Source: Roseateles aquatilis (GTDB taxonomy: Bacteria > Pseudomonadota > Gammaproteobacteria > Burkholderiales > Burkholderiaceae_C). Taken from it: a stretch of DNA of 64,000 bases. The DNA lies in the NCBI RefSeq assembly GCF_002205645.1, contig NZ_NIOF01000002.1:372001-436000 (forward strand), written 5' to 3'. Shown here piece by piece: positions 1 to 9,542 of this stretch. The notes under the pieces are model-generated. The model saw nothing but the letters and a program-made list of their open reading frames with translations. It was not told where the DNA came from and made no database searches. Every line of letters starts with the position of its first letter. Within the stretch, counting starts at the first letter, position 1. Both the position numbers and the translations under genes were made by a program.

Positions 1-870
1 CACCGTGTCGGGGTCGGGTCCGAGGGCATTCAACGCGGGATGCGCCAGTCCAGGCTTCTGGATGAAGGTGGTGGACACGGCGTCGGCATTCAGGCCGAGC
101 TGCGAGGCCATCAGGCGATGGGGGTCCGAGATCGTTCCGGAGTATTGAAGCGCGTCCGCTCCATCCAGCCAGAGCGCCGAGTTCAGTCCGTTCACATTGC
201 CGAAGTCCCTGACCGTCCGATTGACGTCGTCCTGCGAGTGAGCGTATTGCCCCGCCGTCGGCATCCAGCCCAGTCGTGCATCGCCGGGGCGCGGTGCCTG
301 GTACCGGCTGTAGCTGTCCTGCACCGGGAGGGGCGGCGCGGCGATCGATTCAGCGAGCTTGTTGAACTGGGCCTCGCCCCAACTCGTGTGCAGCAACGCG
401 AGATCGGTGGCGAACCCCGAGGCCGTCGGCGTATCGGCGGTTCTCGCGAAGTCGAAGCGTCCGATGGCCGAGATGAGGTCGGTCACTTCCTGGGCGTGCT
501 CGTTCACGGCTTCACGGTCGCTCAAGAGGTCGAGCAGTTGTCGCAACGTCCGCGTGGACGTGTCGACGTTGTGCCCGTTCACCTGGATCGTCGCCCGCTG
601 GACGACGCCGCTCATGGCGCCGGCCTCGGCAGGCATGGCATGGGGCGCGGAGACATCCGATGCCCGCATGGCGTCGAGCTGGCGACGCTGCGCGACCATG
701 CGCGGCGAGCGAGCGACCCATGCCTGGCGTTGCGCGGGGCCGCCCTCGGGCGAGGTGTCGCGCAACGAAGCCGCCGCCTCGCTCTCCGCACCCACGGCCG
801 AAGGTTTCGCCGCCGCGGCTTCCCGAGGCGCGGCTGCTTGGGGCCTGGGCGCTTTCGCTGCTCGTTGCAT
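1..870 (-). CDS. Partial secreted-toxin-like / eCIS-associated protein, runs off left edge
   Basis: A reading frame on the minus strand stays open from an ATG at 870 to base 1 (290 codons) and continues beyond the window. The start has a good GAGGA ribosome site 7 bases upstream. Another in-frame ATG at 954 lacks one. The first 35 residues are Ala/Pro-rich. Around residues 45-95 are segments reading SPRMVAQRRQLDAM and, later, GVVQRA. This 'SPRxVAQRxxLxxM ... VVQR' pattern recurs in proteins with the DUF4157/eCIS-core domain and in cargo-like proteins around them; that link is my inference from the motif. The remaining ~190 residues are acidic and mixed in composition, look like real globular protein, and match no domain I recognise. 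No signal peptide is visible. The C-terminus, where a toxin or core domain would sit, lies outside the window. Confidence 0.6.
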   Translation of the reverse strand, partial: MQRAAKAPRPQAAAPREAAAAKPSAVGAESEAAASLRDTSPEGGPAQRQAWVARSPRMVAQRRQLDAMRASDVSAPHAMPAEAGAMSGVVQRATIQVNGHNVDTSTRTLRQLLDLLSDREAVNEHAQEVTDLISAIGRFDFARTADTPTASGFATDLALLHTSWGEAQFNKLAESIAAPPLPVQDSYSRYQAPRPGDARLGWMPTAGQYAHSQDDVNRTVRDFGNVNGLNSALWLDGADALQYSGTISDPHRLMASQLGLNADAVSTTFIQKPGLAHPALNALGPDPDTV

Positions 871-990
871 CAGAGGGTCCTCGGGCGCCGTGGGATGCCC
901 GAGAGGACATGGCGAGATCCTCGCGTTGTAGCCCCGTTCGCGGCCCCGGGCCATCGGTGGAGTGCTGAATCGGGGCTTCAGGAATTCTTA

Positions 991-1017
991 CCCGTCCGGC
1001 GACGATGCCGGGACGGG
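991..1017 (-). terminator. Hairpin downstream of the DUF11 operon
   Basis: The arms CCCGTCCGGC and GCCGGGACGGG flank a 6-base loop, with one bulged base. It lies just past the end of the last DUF11 gene (stop at 1088) and before the next minus-strand gene (start at 870). No proper U-tract follows on the minus strand (TAAGAATT), so it may be a weak terminator or a processing hairpin. The rest of 871-1087 shows nothing else I can identify. Confidence 0.45.
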
Positions 1018-1087
1018 TGTGATGGGGCTCGACGGCACGGGCGTGTCGGCGGGCGGCTTCGCGCGCGCGGACGCCACCGACCCGGCG

Positions 1088-3910
1088 TCACTGCAGCTTC
1101 ACCGCAAACGTCACATTGCCCGACAAGCCGCTGCCCAGCGTGCCGGTGAACGTCCACTCGATGCGGCCGCTGGCGCCGACCGCGGGTTGCGTCGACACCG
1201 CGCAACTGATCTGCGCGTTCGGCACCGGACCGCAGGCCACGGTCTGCAGGACGGTGTAGGCCGGCGTCGCGTCCTGGATCTTGAGCGTGGCCAACGCCGC
1301 GGTGCTCTGGTTGGTGTATGTGATCGTGTACGTGATGACATCGCCGCTGACGGCCGAGGTCTTGTCCACCGTCTTCACCAGCTTCAGGCCGGTGGCCGCC
1401 GGCTCGCCGACGGTGGTGAGGTCGCTGCGTTGCAGGTCGCGGGTCAGCGCGCTGTTGGCGTAGACGTAGTGCGCGCTCAAGGTGAGCGGCAATTGCGCGC
1501 CGTCGGTCGCGCCGGCCGGCGAGGTGACCTTCACCAGCAGGCACAGCTTCTGATCCGCCACCATCGTGATCGCGCCGCTCACCACCACCTCGCCGGGATC
1601 GATCAGGCCGTTGCAGTTGGCGTCCAGATAGACCAACTGCGTCCAGCCCGGCGTCGCCGGCGCCGACGCGCTCAGCGTCACCGTGCCGCCGGTGCCCGAC
1701 GTGAAACTGTGCGCGTAGACCACCGCGCTGCCCGCCAGGACGCTCTGCTGACCGTCGGGCTGGAGCACGTTGACCGGCACGTCGCCGAAGTTCAGGCCGG
1801 TGTAGACGGTGCCGGCGGTCGGCGTGAAGCTGACGGTCCCGTTGGCCTGCGAGAAGCTGCCGCCGGTCGTGCCCGGCGCACCGGAAACCACCAGCCAGCT
1901 CGCGTCCAGTCCGGCGTGGGCCACCTGGACGGCGCCGCTGGCGGAGGCCGGGATCCAGAGCGTGTAGGTGCCGAGATCGGCGCTGACGGCGCGATCCAGC
2001 AGCGTCGCGCCAGCGTCCGTCGCGGTGATCACGCCGCCGGACAAGGGCGGTTCCGTGCCGTCCCGGATGCCGTTGTTGGCGATGCCGCCGCCCAGGCCGT
2101 TGTCCTTGAAGATCGTGCCGCTGAGCTTGCTGCCGTTGAACAGGCCGAAGCGCTGGTTCGGGACGTCGGCCGTCGACAGCGTGAAGCTGCGCGTCAGCGT
2201 GGGCGCCTCCGTGCCCAGCCAGCCGGCGGGCGTGGCCGGGACCAGGTCGGTGGCCGAGGCCGTTGCGTTGATCACCACCGAGTAACCCGCCGCGGCGACG
2301 CTGGTGAAGCTGAAGGTCCCCGCCGACGGGCTGATCGCCGCCACCGCCACCGCGGGGCCGGCCGGTTGCGTGGCCGGGATCAACTTGGCGTAGAGCGTCA
2401 GCCCGGTGCCGGCTTCGCCGCCGTCGAGCGCGCCGTTGTGGTTGACGTCGCTGTAGACGTTGCCCGACACCGCGCAGGCCATCACCACGCCCTCGGTGCT
2501 GATGTCGGTCTCGCCCAGGCGGATGCCCAGCAGGTTCAGCAGCGGATCGATCAGGCCCGTCACCAGGCTGTTCACCGTCGTGGTCAGCGCCGTCTGCAGG
2601 ATGGGCTTGAGCAGGTTGATCACGCTGGTGACCAGGCCACCCGCAAGACCTGGCCCCAGGTTGACCTGCAGATTCCCGATTAGCGTGCTCACCAGCGTGG
2701 TGGCGAAGCCGGCGTTCGAGTAGACCGTGGCGGTGGGGCTGCCTGGCGTCAGCGTCACGGTGGACGCGCCGACCGCGCTGCCGACGGCGGCGGCCTGCGC
2801 CAGGATGTCCACCGTCAGCGCGCCCACCGACAACTGGCCGATCGTGCCCCAGGTCAGGTCGGAGGCGACGTTGATCGCGTGGTTGCGATTGAAAAAGAGC
2901 GAGTCGCTGATCGTGCCGAGGTACAGCGCCGCCACGCCCGGCGTCGCTTGCACGGTGACCGCGCTGGACAGCGCGTTGATGGCCGTGAGCACGCCGTCGG
3001 TGCGCGCGACCTCCACGTAGACGTCCAGATGCGCGATGCTGGCCGACACCGTGCCGCCGAGCAGGACGTCCAGCACCGACACATTCAGGGCGACCGAGAC
3101 CAGGTCGATGGACAGCTTCACGCGGATCGCCGCCGAGTGGAAGCTGGTCCCGACCGCGCCGCAGTTGATCACCGGCGGCTCGACCACCTGCGCCTGCAGC
3201 GCCACGTTGCCGATCAGCGAGCCCAGGCCCAGGCTGCTGCCGGACAGCGTGATCGGGTTGGGTGTGGTGGCCACGTTGCTGCCGTTGTAGAGCTGGATCA
3301 CGCCGGTCACCAGCTCCAGCGCGTTGATGCGCGTCGTGCCCAGCACGCCGTTGCTCTGCAGCAGTTGGCCCAGCTGGATCGGCGTGCTCAGGCCGTTCAG
3401 CGCGATCGCCAGCGCGTTGAGCGAGGCGGCGAGCTGTGTCCGGCCCTCCGCCGTCGCGCCGGTGGAGGCGGCGGTCAGGATCTGCGCCACCGTGGCGTTG
3501 GCGGTCAGCGTCGATGCCGGCGTCGACGCGTTGACCGACGCCTGCAGCGCGCTGACGGTGCGCAGCAGACTGAGGTCGCCGGTGGCCAGCGTGTTCCAGT
3601 CCAGCACCGTGAGCGTCAGCGTCGAGTTGGTCAGGCCGCCCAGCAGCGCGTTGAGCAACACGCCCTGCGTGGAATTGACGCTCGCCAGGCGCGGGCCGGC
3701 CGAGACGCAGCCCAGGCTGCCGCAGGCGGCCCGCGCGGGGCCGGCGCTCAGCGCCAGCACGAGCATCAACATCAGGGTCAGGCCGATGGAGACCGCGCGC
3801 ATCCAGGCGCGTCGCGGCGGGCGCCGGACCGGACGGAGCAGGGCGATCATCGGCGCGGCCGTCGCGGGGACGGTCCAGGCTGGATCCGGCGGGGTGAAGG
3901 AGGCGTTCAT
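1088..3910 (-). CDS. Secreted DUF11 / SdrD B-like repeat protein
   Basis: This is a 940-residue exported protein. The start ATG at 3910 overlaps the stop of the upstream 1822-residue gene as ATGA, so the two are translationally coupled. An open extension to 4042 lies inside that gene and is rejected. After a ~35-residue basic N-region a hydrophobic stretch (about 40-60) ends in AGPARA, a likely signal-peptidase site. The first ~450 residues of mature protein are a Ser/Thr/Ala/Leu/Val-rich region. Then come two SdrD B-like modules (DVNHNGALDGGE and DNGLGGG...NNGIRDGTE) and a segment with another Ca-loop-like motif (DANCNGLIDPGE). A C-terminal DUF11 domain starts near LKLVKTVDKTSAVSGD. There is no LPXTG, no barrel and no ATPase. 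The likely role is a surface or matrix protein. Function is unknown. Confidence 0.85.
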   Translation of the reverse strand: MNASFTPPDPAWTVPATAAPMIALLRPVRRPPRRAWMRAVSIGLTLMLMLVLALSAGPARAACGSLGCVSAGPRLASVNSTQGVLLNALLGGLTNSTLTLTVLDWNTLATGDLSLLRTVSALQASVNASTPASTLTANATVAQILTAASTGATAEGRTQLAASLNALAIALNGLSTPIQLGQLLQSNGVLGTTRINALELVTGVIQLYNGSNVATTPNPITLSGSSLGLGSLIGNVALQAQVVEPPVINCGAVGTSFHSAAIRVKLSIDLVSVALNVSVLDVLLGGTVSASIAHLDVYVEVARTDGVLTAINALSSAVTVQATPGVAALYLGTISDSLFFNRNHAINVASDLTWGTIGQLSVGALTVDILAQAAAVGSAVGASTVTLTPGSPTATVYSNAGFATTLVSTLIGNLQVNLGPGLAGGLVTSVINLLKPILQTALTTTVNSLVTGLIDPLLNLLGIRLGETDISTEGVVMACAVSGNVYSDVNHNGALDGGEAGTGLTLYAKLIPATQPAGPAVAVAAISPSAGTFSFTSVAAAGYSVVINATASATDLVPATPAGWLGTEAPTLTRSFTLSTADVPNQRFGLFNGSKLSGTIFKDNGLGGGIANNGIRDGTEPPLSGGVITATDAGATLLDRAVSADLGTYTLWIPASASGAVQVAHAGLDASWLVVSGAPGTTGGSFSQANGTVSFTPTAGTVYTGLNFGDVPVNVLQPDGQQSVLAGSAVVYAHSFTSGTGGTVTLSASAPATPGWTQLVYLDANCNGLIDPGEVVVSGAITMVADQKLCLLVKVTSPAGATDGAQLPLTLSAHYVYANSALTRDLQRSDLTTVGEPAATGLKLVKTVDKTSAVSGDVITYTITYTNQSTAALATLKIQDATPAYTVLQTVACGPVPNAQISCAVSTQPAVGASGRIEWTFTGTLGSGLSGNVTFAVKLQ

Positions 3911-6900
3911 GAGTTCAGGCGCGAGAACAACGTCTCGTCGAATTTGAAGCGCAGCCGCAGATAGACGCCGCGGGCCGTCGCGTTGTCGGCGCTCAGGTCG
4001 CGGTCCTTGAAGCCGCGGACGTTGTAGCCGACGGAGATCCACAGGTTGTCCTTGGCGCGATAACCGACCTCCGCGCCCAGCGAGGTCTGGCGGCTGCGCA
4101 GCCGCGCGTCGCCCATCACGCTGGCGGAGGCGCCGACGTCCCAGCGCTCGCCCAGGTCCCGGGTGACGCGCATGCTGGCGAGCTGCGCCGTGGTGCGCTG
4201 GCGCATGCCGCCGAAGGCTTCCTCGACCAGCTTGGCGGCGTAGCGCCCGGTGACCGCGACGCCCTGGCCGACCTGACGCTCCGCATGCACGCTGACGATG
4301 TGGGCCCGGCGCGAGTCCACGTCCCCCAGCGTGCCGCGCTCGTCCTTGTATTCATAACGGCCCAGCGCGTTGAGGCGGTTGTCCGCGCCGCGGTAGGCGG
4401 CGCCCAGCTGCAGGCGTTCCTGCCAGCGGTCGGGCTGCCGGTTCCCGTGCGCCAGCGTGCCGGCCAGCACGTTCTTGCCCAGCAGGGTCCATTGGTCGTC
4501 GAGCTTGTAGGCCAGCCCCAGGGTGGACAGCAGACCGGTGCTGCCAGCGCCTTCCCGCACTTCCAGGCGGGCGGTGCCCTTCCAGCGCGGGTCGGCGGTG
4601 TATTCGACGCCCGCGGTGGCGGCGCTGCTCTGGTTCTCGCCGGTGCCGCCGCGCAGCGCCTGGACGCGCTCCAGGCTCGCGTTCAGGCGCAGGCCGGGCC
4701 GCACCAGCCACTGGTTGCGCAGGCCGATGGCGGCCTCCGTCTCGCGGCCGGAGAAGGCCTCGCGGCCGCGGTACTCGCTGAACACGCGGCCCTCGCCGCC
4801 GACCACGGTGGTGCCCGCGTCCACGCCCAGTACGGTGGTGTTGTGGCGCACCGTCGGGTCCAGCGAATAGGGGCCGGTGAGGGACGACACCAGCTCGTGC
4901 CGCAGGTAGACGCGGCCGCGGCCCGCCACCTGGTAGTCGCCGCCGACGGCGAGCAGGTGCTTGTCGGAATCGCGCACGTCCTGCTCGCCCTCGATGAACA
5001 CCGACGCCTGCGGCAGCCCCGGCACCGGCGTGCTGAACTTGCCGCGCACGCTGGTGGTGGTGCCGCCCTGGATGCCCAGGCTGTTGCCCTGATCGTCGGT
5101 GGTGGCGCCGGGATGGTCGTTGAGGTCCTTGACGTGGCGCACCCCGAGCTCGACCTTGGCGCCGCTCTCCAGGCTGCGCTCCACGCCGACCAGCACGCCC
5201 AGTCGGCGCGCGCCGCTGGCGACATCGGCCGTGTACAGCGCCTCGCCGGTCAGCCGGGTGCGCTCATCGACGCGGTAGCTGGCCTGCGCGCCGCCTTCCG
5301 CGCGGCCGCTGTTGATGAGGGCGGAGCGATTGTCGAAACCCACGTCGCTGCGCGCCGCATGCACCCGCGCCTTCAGGTCCTGGCCGTCGTGCGTCAGCGC
5401 GAAGCGCTCGGCATTGCCGGCGTGCGCGGCGGTGCCGTCGACGGCGGACGCGTCGCGGTCGATGCGGGCGACCTCGGCGACCAGCGCGGTGCGCTCGCCC
5501 AGCGCGACCTTGGCGTTGGCGCTGCCCATGCGCATCGGCGCCAGCGGATTCCAGTCCTTCACCAGGGAGCCGCCCACCTGCACGGACTCGGTGGCCTGCC
5601 ATTGCGCGTCGACGCCGGCCACCCAGAAGGACGGGCCGCCTTGCTCGACCTCGTAGGTCACGCGGATGGAGATCGGGTTGAGGTCGGCGTCGACGCTGGG
5701 CACCGGCGCGCGGAACAGCAGGCGGCCGGTCAGCGGCTCCAGGTCGTAGTCGGTGAAGCGGTCCTTGGGCGTGGTGCTGATGATCAGCGCCGGCTGGTTG
5801 CGGTCCCGCACCAGCAGCTCCACCTTCTCGCTGTTGGGCACCAGGCCGACGCCGAGGGCATAGGGGCCGGAGGTGCCGTCGCCGCGCAGCTCGACGATGT
5901 TCTGACGCGTGCTGTCGCGGGCGGCGAAGGCGTTGGCGCTCAGGCCGCCGATCTGCAGGTGGTGCTTCAGGCCGTTGAGGCTGCGCTGGTAGGTGCCGAG
6001 CTGGCGGATCGGGTCGTCGCTCTGCGTCGTGTAGTCGCCGTACAGCAGCCAGGACTGCTTGCGGTCGATGCGCGCGTACAGGCGGCCGGTGGACTGGGCA
6101 TCGAAGCTGCGCGCCGACGAATCGCCGTAGACGGGGTAGAAGGCGTCGGGCTGGATGTCGCGGAACAGCCGCTGGTTGCCGTCCTTGTCGGAGTCGTAGA
6201 CGAGCGTCAGCAGCGTGTCCTGGTACACCTCGCCCTTGACGAACACGGCGCCGCGGCCGTCCGCGCCCTTCTTGTCGCCGGCGAAGGCGCGCAATTGATC
6301 GTCGAAGCCGTCGTCCCCGGAGGACGTGCCGTTGCCCCGGACGCGGCGCAGGTTGACCACGGCATCGATCACGCCGACGGCGATCAGCGGACGCAGCGCG
6401 GCGGCCACCGCGACACGGGTCTCGGCGCGGACGCCGTCCACGGCGACACGCAGCAGGGCGTCGCCGGGCACGTCGGGCGCCTTCCAGGCCAGTTCCACCG
6501 TGCCGCCCTCGACGAAGCCTTGCACGTCCGGCAGGCGCGGGTCCAGATCGTCCACGCCCCATCGGCCCGGCCCGGCCAAGGTCACCGGCAGGCGTGAGGT
6601 GACGGGCAGGCCGCGCTCATCCTCGAAGCGCAGCCGCACCGCCGCGGTGGCGCCGGCCTCCACCGATTCCGGCGCGACGATGACGATGCGCGCCAGCGCG
6701 CCGGCCAGCAGTACCGTCGCCTCCCGCGTGGCACGCAACTGGCCGAAGGCGTCGTGCTCGGTCAGGGTCAGCCGGTTTTCGCCGGGGCGCAGCGGCAGGC
6801 CGAGGTAGGTCCGGGTCTCGGTCTGGTCGTCGATGGACCGGGTGCGCTCGCCGATCTTGGCGTCGCCCACCGGTTCGCCGTTGACGCTGAGCGTCAGCGT

Positions 6901-9375
6901 CGTGCCCAGGTGCCCCGCCAGCTTCACCGGCGGGGCCGGCGAAGGCAGCACCTGGCCGTCGCGCAGGCCGATGAAATGCGGCAAGGGGCCGTTGTCGCTC
7001 ATCGCGTTCGAGGTCGCCGCTTCCGCAGCCGGCGCCACGGGAGACGTCGCGACCAGGACAGCAGCCGAAGACGACTTGGAGGAAATCGACGATGCCGGTG
7101 CCGGTGCCGGTGCAGAGGCAGAGGCAGAGGCAGAGGCAGAGGCGGCTGTGGGTGCAGGCGCAGGCGCAGGCGCAACAGCCGCTGCAGGCACGGGAGCAGG
7201 AGCCTCGGTGCCAGGCGTGACCGCGATCGGGGTCGGCGTGATGACGGCGGCCCGGCTGGTGGCCGCGGCGGCCAGCGCGGCCACCGCCGCGTCGACGGGC
7301 GGGGCGGCGAGATTGGCCGAGGCCGAGGGGGCGGTGATCGGCATGTCCGCCGCGCTCATGGCGCCGATCGACTGCCTCGATCCCATGGCACTCGTGGACC
7401 CCATGGACCCGAACGGCCCCATCGATCCCATCGACCCCATCGCCATCGACCCGAACGACGCGGCCGATCCGAGCGACCCCGCCAGGCCGGGCGAGCCGAT
7501 CGAGCCGGTGATCCCGGCGGCTCCGCCGAAGCCGCCGAGGCCGCCGGACGTCGGCGCATCGCCGAGCCGGCCGCTGGCGGGCAGGGCGCGGACGTCGGAC
7601 GCGATGGCGGTGGCGGTCGGCGACAGCGCGGTGCGCAGCGTGCCGGTGATCTCATCCCCTTGCTGACCGGCCGTCGCCACGCGCAATCGCACCTCGTCCC
7701 GCAGCGCGGGCGAGCAGCCGCCGAGGGCGAAATCGGCGCGTTGCAGCTCGCCCGGCGTCAGGTCGACGAAGCGGCTGCGGCCGTCGCCCGCATGGCGATG
7801 CGAGATCGCCAGCGGCGTGGCGCCGGCGGGCAGCGTGACCGGATCCAGCTTGAGCACATGCGTGCGCGGGCTCAGCCCGTACAGGCTGTAGCGGCCGGCG
7901 CCGTCGGTGACGACCGAGGTGCCGTCCTCCATCCACAGCCGCACGCCGGGGATGCCGGGCTCGTCCGCGTCCTTGACGCCGTTGGCGTCGCAGTCCGCGT
8001 AGACGGTGCCCATGACGATGGCGCGGTCCGAGAACACGCCCGCCTCGACCTTCACCTTGGCGGTGGCCAGGTTGCTGGTGATGGTCTCCGGCGCCTGCGC
8101 GAACGCCTGCGCGCGGTTGATGCCGTCCCCCTGCATCGCGCCCGTGCCGATGCGCACGCGGTAACGCAGCGTGTGGGCCACGGCGGCGGGCAGGCTGTCG
8201 ATGAGCGGCCACTCCAGGCGCGGGCCGGCGCTGCCCGTCGGATCCGCCACCGCCTTGCCGTCCAGCCGCGAGGTGCCGGGCACGTAGCGGAAGCCCAGCG
8301 GCAGCCGGTCCTGCAACCGGACGGCGGTCAGGGCCTGCTGCCCGACGTTCTTCACCGTCACGACGTATTCGAGCGTCTCCGCCACCTCGGCGACGGTGCG
8401 CGAGGCCGTCTTCTGCACCGACAGGCCGCGCGGCAGGGGATCGAGCGGCACGTTCACGATCACGGCGTTGGTCTGCGCGCCGACCGTGAAGACCGCGCCG
8501 AACGAGGCCGGCACCGTGGCATAGGTGAAGTTGCGCGCCGCGCCGTTGGCGACCTGCGCGGCGGGGAAGCCGTAGCCGTCGACGGGGCGCACCACCAGCC
8601 GGTAGTCGCCCGCGACCAGGAACGGAAAGACGTAGCCCCCGTCCGCGTCGGTGACGAGGCTGCCGGACATCGGCGTCACGCCGTCGGCCTGGAACACCAC
8701 CGCCGGGCCGCCGGGGTTGCCGCCGTTGCTGTTGCCGCTGACGTCGATCAGCTGCACCAGCTCGCCGGCCAGCGGCCGGCCGCTGCCGGCGTCGAACACG
8801 AAGGCGCGCGCCTCGATGCGCAGCGAGGCGCGCATCGTCTGGCCGGTGCAGTCGGGCGCGCTCGCTTCGACCATGTCGCCGGGCAGCACGTCCAGCGCGT
8901 CGGCGTTGGGCGGATTGTTGGGGGTCCACAGGCGCGCGATGACGTCGTCCTTCAACTCGAACATGCCCGTGTTGGGCGCCGTCTCGATGGCGGTGAACTG
9001 CTTGGTCTGCTGCGCCTGCACCGAGTGCATCGTCACGGACAGCGTCTCGCGGACCAGCGGATCGACGTTGCAGGCGCTGGCGCGCAGCCGCGGGAACATC
9101 AGCTTGCCGGGGCTGGACATCCACATCCGCGTGTTGGCGGTGTCGCTGGAGAAGAAGCCCAGCGTGGGCACGGCCTCCGGGGTCATGGCCTCGACGCGGT
9201 TGGACATCGTCGTGACCGTGATGCCGGTGACCGGGTCGGTGTAGCTCAAGCGGGCCTGCGCCAGGATCTCCAGCATGACCTCGTCCGCCCGCGCCGGCGA
9301 CAGGCCCAGCAGCCCCAGCAGCAGGACCAGGAGCGCGCACAGGCGCGTCGGCAGGCGATGAGGGGTGGGCGACAT
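3907..9375 (-). CDS. Giant outer-membrane protein with DUF11, SdrD-like domain and C-terminal beta-barrel
   Basis: This 1822-residue protein has a clear Sec signal peptide (hydrophobic 13-28, cleavage near SPARA-D). In order I see: a region with conserved Cys; a carboxypeptidase-regulatory-like module at ~190-290 (FDAGSGRPLAGELVQL); a DUF11 domain at ~320-440 (SVQKTASRTVAEVAETLEY); and an SdrD B-like module at ~455-540 (DCDANGVKDADEPG). Next is a long Ala/Ser/Pro and Gly-Ser-Met low-complexity linker (~600-800). From about 1000 onward the protein has many alternating amphipathic strands, including YPVYGDSSARSFDAQ, and ends in strands finishing KFDETLFSRLNS. I read this as an outer-membrane beta-barrel that anchors the extended N-terminal part. 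It is the third gene of the DUF11 operon. An anchor or export channel for the neighbouring DUF11 proteins is possible but unproven. Confidence 0.85.
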   Translation of the reverse strand: MSPTPHRLPTRLCALLVLLLGLLGLSPARADEVMLEILAQARLSYTDPVTGITVTTMSNRVEAMTPEAVPTLGFFSSDTANTRMWMSSPGKLMFPRLRASACNVDPLVRETLSVTMHSVQAQQTKQFTAIETAPNTGMFELKDDVIARLWTPNNPPNADALDVLPGDMVEASAPDCTGQTMRASLRIEARAFVFDAGSGRPLAGELVQLIDVSGNSNGGNPGGPAVVFQADGVTPMSGSLVTDADGGYVFPFLVAGDYRLVVRPVDGYGFPAAQVANGAARNFTYATVPASFGAVFTVGAQTNAVIVNVPLDPLPRGLSVQKTASRTVAEVAETLEYVVTVKNVGQQALTAVRLQDRLPLGFRYVPGTSRLDGKAVADPTGSAGPRLEWPLIDSLPAAVAHTLRYRVRIGTGAMQGDGINRAQAFAQAPETITSNLATAKVKVEAGVFSDRAIVMGTVYADCDANGVKDADEPGIPGVRLWMEDGTSVVTDGAGRYSLYGLSPRTHVLKLDPVTLPAGATPLAISHRHAGDGRSRFVDLTPGELQRADFALGGCSPALRDEVRLRVATAGQQGDEITGTLRTALSPTATAIASDVRALPASGRLGDAPTSGGLGGFGGAAGITGSIGSPGLAGSLGSAASFGSMAMGSMGSMGPFGSMGSTSAMGSRQSIGAMSAADMPITAPSASANLAAPPVDAAVAALAAAATSRAAVITPTPIAVTPGTEAPAPVPAAAVAPAPAPAPTAASASASASASAPAPAPASSISSKSSSAAVLVATSPVAPAAEAATSNAMSDNGPLPHFIGLRDGQVLPSPAPPVKLAGHLGTTLTLSVNGEPVGDAKIGERTRSIDDQTETRTYLGLPLRPGENRLTLTEHDAFGQLRATREATVLLAGALARIVIVAPESVEAGATAAVRLRFEDERGLPVTSRLPVTLAGPGRWGVDDLDPRLPDVQGFVEGGTVELAWKAPDVPGDALLRVAVDGVRAETRVAVAAALRPLIAVGVIDAVVNLRRVRGNGTSSGDDGFDDQLRAFAGDKKGADGRGAVFVKGEVYQDTLLTLVYDSDKDGNQRLFRDIQPDAFYPVYGDSSARSFDAQSTGRLYARIDRKQSWLLYGDYTTQSDDPIRQLGTYQRSLNGLKHHLQIGGLSANAFAARDSTRQNIVELRGDGTSGPYALGVGLVPNSEKVELLVRDRNQPALIISTTPKDRFTDYDLEPLTGRLLFRAPVPSVDADLNPISIRVTYEVEQGGPSFWVAGVDAQWQATESVQVGGSLVKDWNPLAPMRMGSANAKVALGERTALVAEVARIDRDASAVDGTAAHAGNAERFALTHDGQDLKARVHAARSDVGFDNRSALINSGRAEGGAQASYRVDERTRLTGEALYTADVASGARRLGVLVGVERSLESGAKVELGVRHVKDLNDHPGATTDDQGNSLGIQGGTTTSVRGKFSTPVPGLPQASVFIEGEQDVRDSDKHLLAVGGDYQVAGRGRVYLRHELVSSLTGPYSLDPTVRHNTTVLGVDAGTTVVGGEGRVFSEYRGREAFSGRETEAAIGLRNQWLVRPGLRLNASLERVQALRGGTGENQSSAATAGVEYTADPRWKGTARLEVREGAGSTGLLSTLGLAYKLDDQWTLLGKNVLAGTLAHGNRQPDRWQERLQLGAAYRGADNRLNALGRYEYKDERGTLGDVDSRRAHIVSVHAERQVGQGVAVTGRYAAKLVEEAFGGMRQRTTAQLASMRVTRDLGERWDVGASASVMGDARLRSRQTSLGAEVGYRAKDNLWISVGYNVRGFKDRDLSADNATARGVYLRLRFKFDETLFSRLNS
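7094..7141. repeat. Hexanucleotide microsatellite in the low-complexity linker
   Basis: Three copies of GCCGGT are followed directly by five copies of GCAGAG. The unit is 6 bases, so copy-number changes stay in frame and only lengthen or shorten an Ala/Ser or Ala/Pro dipeptide tract in the linker of the giant outer-membrane protein. Confidence 0.9.
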
Positions 9376-9480
9376 GATCGAGACAGCGTGGTGGCGGAGG
9401 TCGTCGATGGGCGGGGCGATGTCGGCGGTGGGCGTCGGCGTGGATGAAGGTCGTCAATCAGGTCGAAGGGCGAGGGCAGG

Positions 9481-9518
9481 GCTCCGCCCGCCGCGGCTCG
9501 AAAGCCGCGCGGTGGAGC
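9481..9518 (-). promoter_or_regulatory. Strong hairpin between two DUF11 genes
   Basis: GCTCC..CCG.CGCGGCT, a CGAA loop, then AGCCGCG.CGG.GGAGC forms a long GC stem inside the 167-base gap between the 866-residue and 1822-residue genes. No U-run follows on the minus strand, so I favour an attenuator, mRNA-processing or stability element over a true terminator. It could set different expression levels for the two halves of the operon. Confidence 0.5.
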
Positions 9519-9542
9519 GGGATCGGCGGGGAGGCGTGGGCG

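Noticed and set aside
40-1149. Long plus-strand open frame at the left edge
   Set aside because: It is Arg/Gly-rich, has no domain, and is the antisense shadow of the minus-strand partial gene and the end of the DUF11 gene.
3911-4042. Upstream extension of the 940-residue DUF11 gene
   Set aside because: It lies in the upstream coding sequence and adds Arg-rich residues before a natural ATGA-coupled start.
962-9447. Several long plus-strand frames opposite the DUF11 genes
   Set aside because: Arg/Gln/Ala-rich composition with no start signals or motifs; the minus-strand frames have signal peptides and clear domains.
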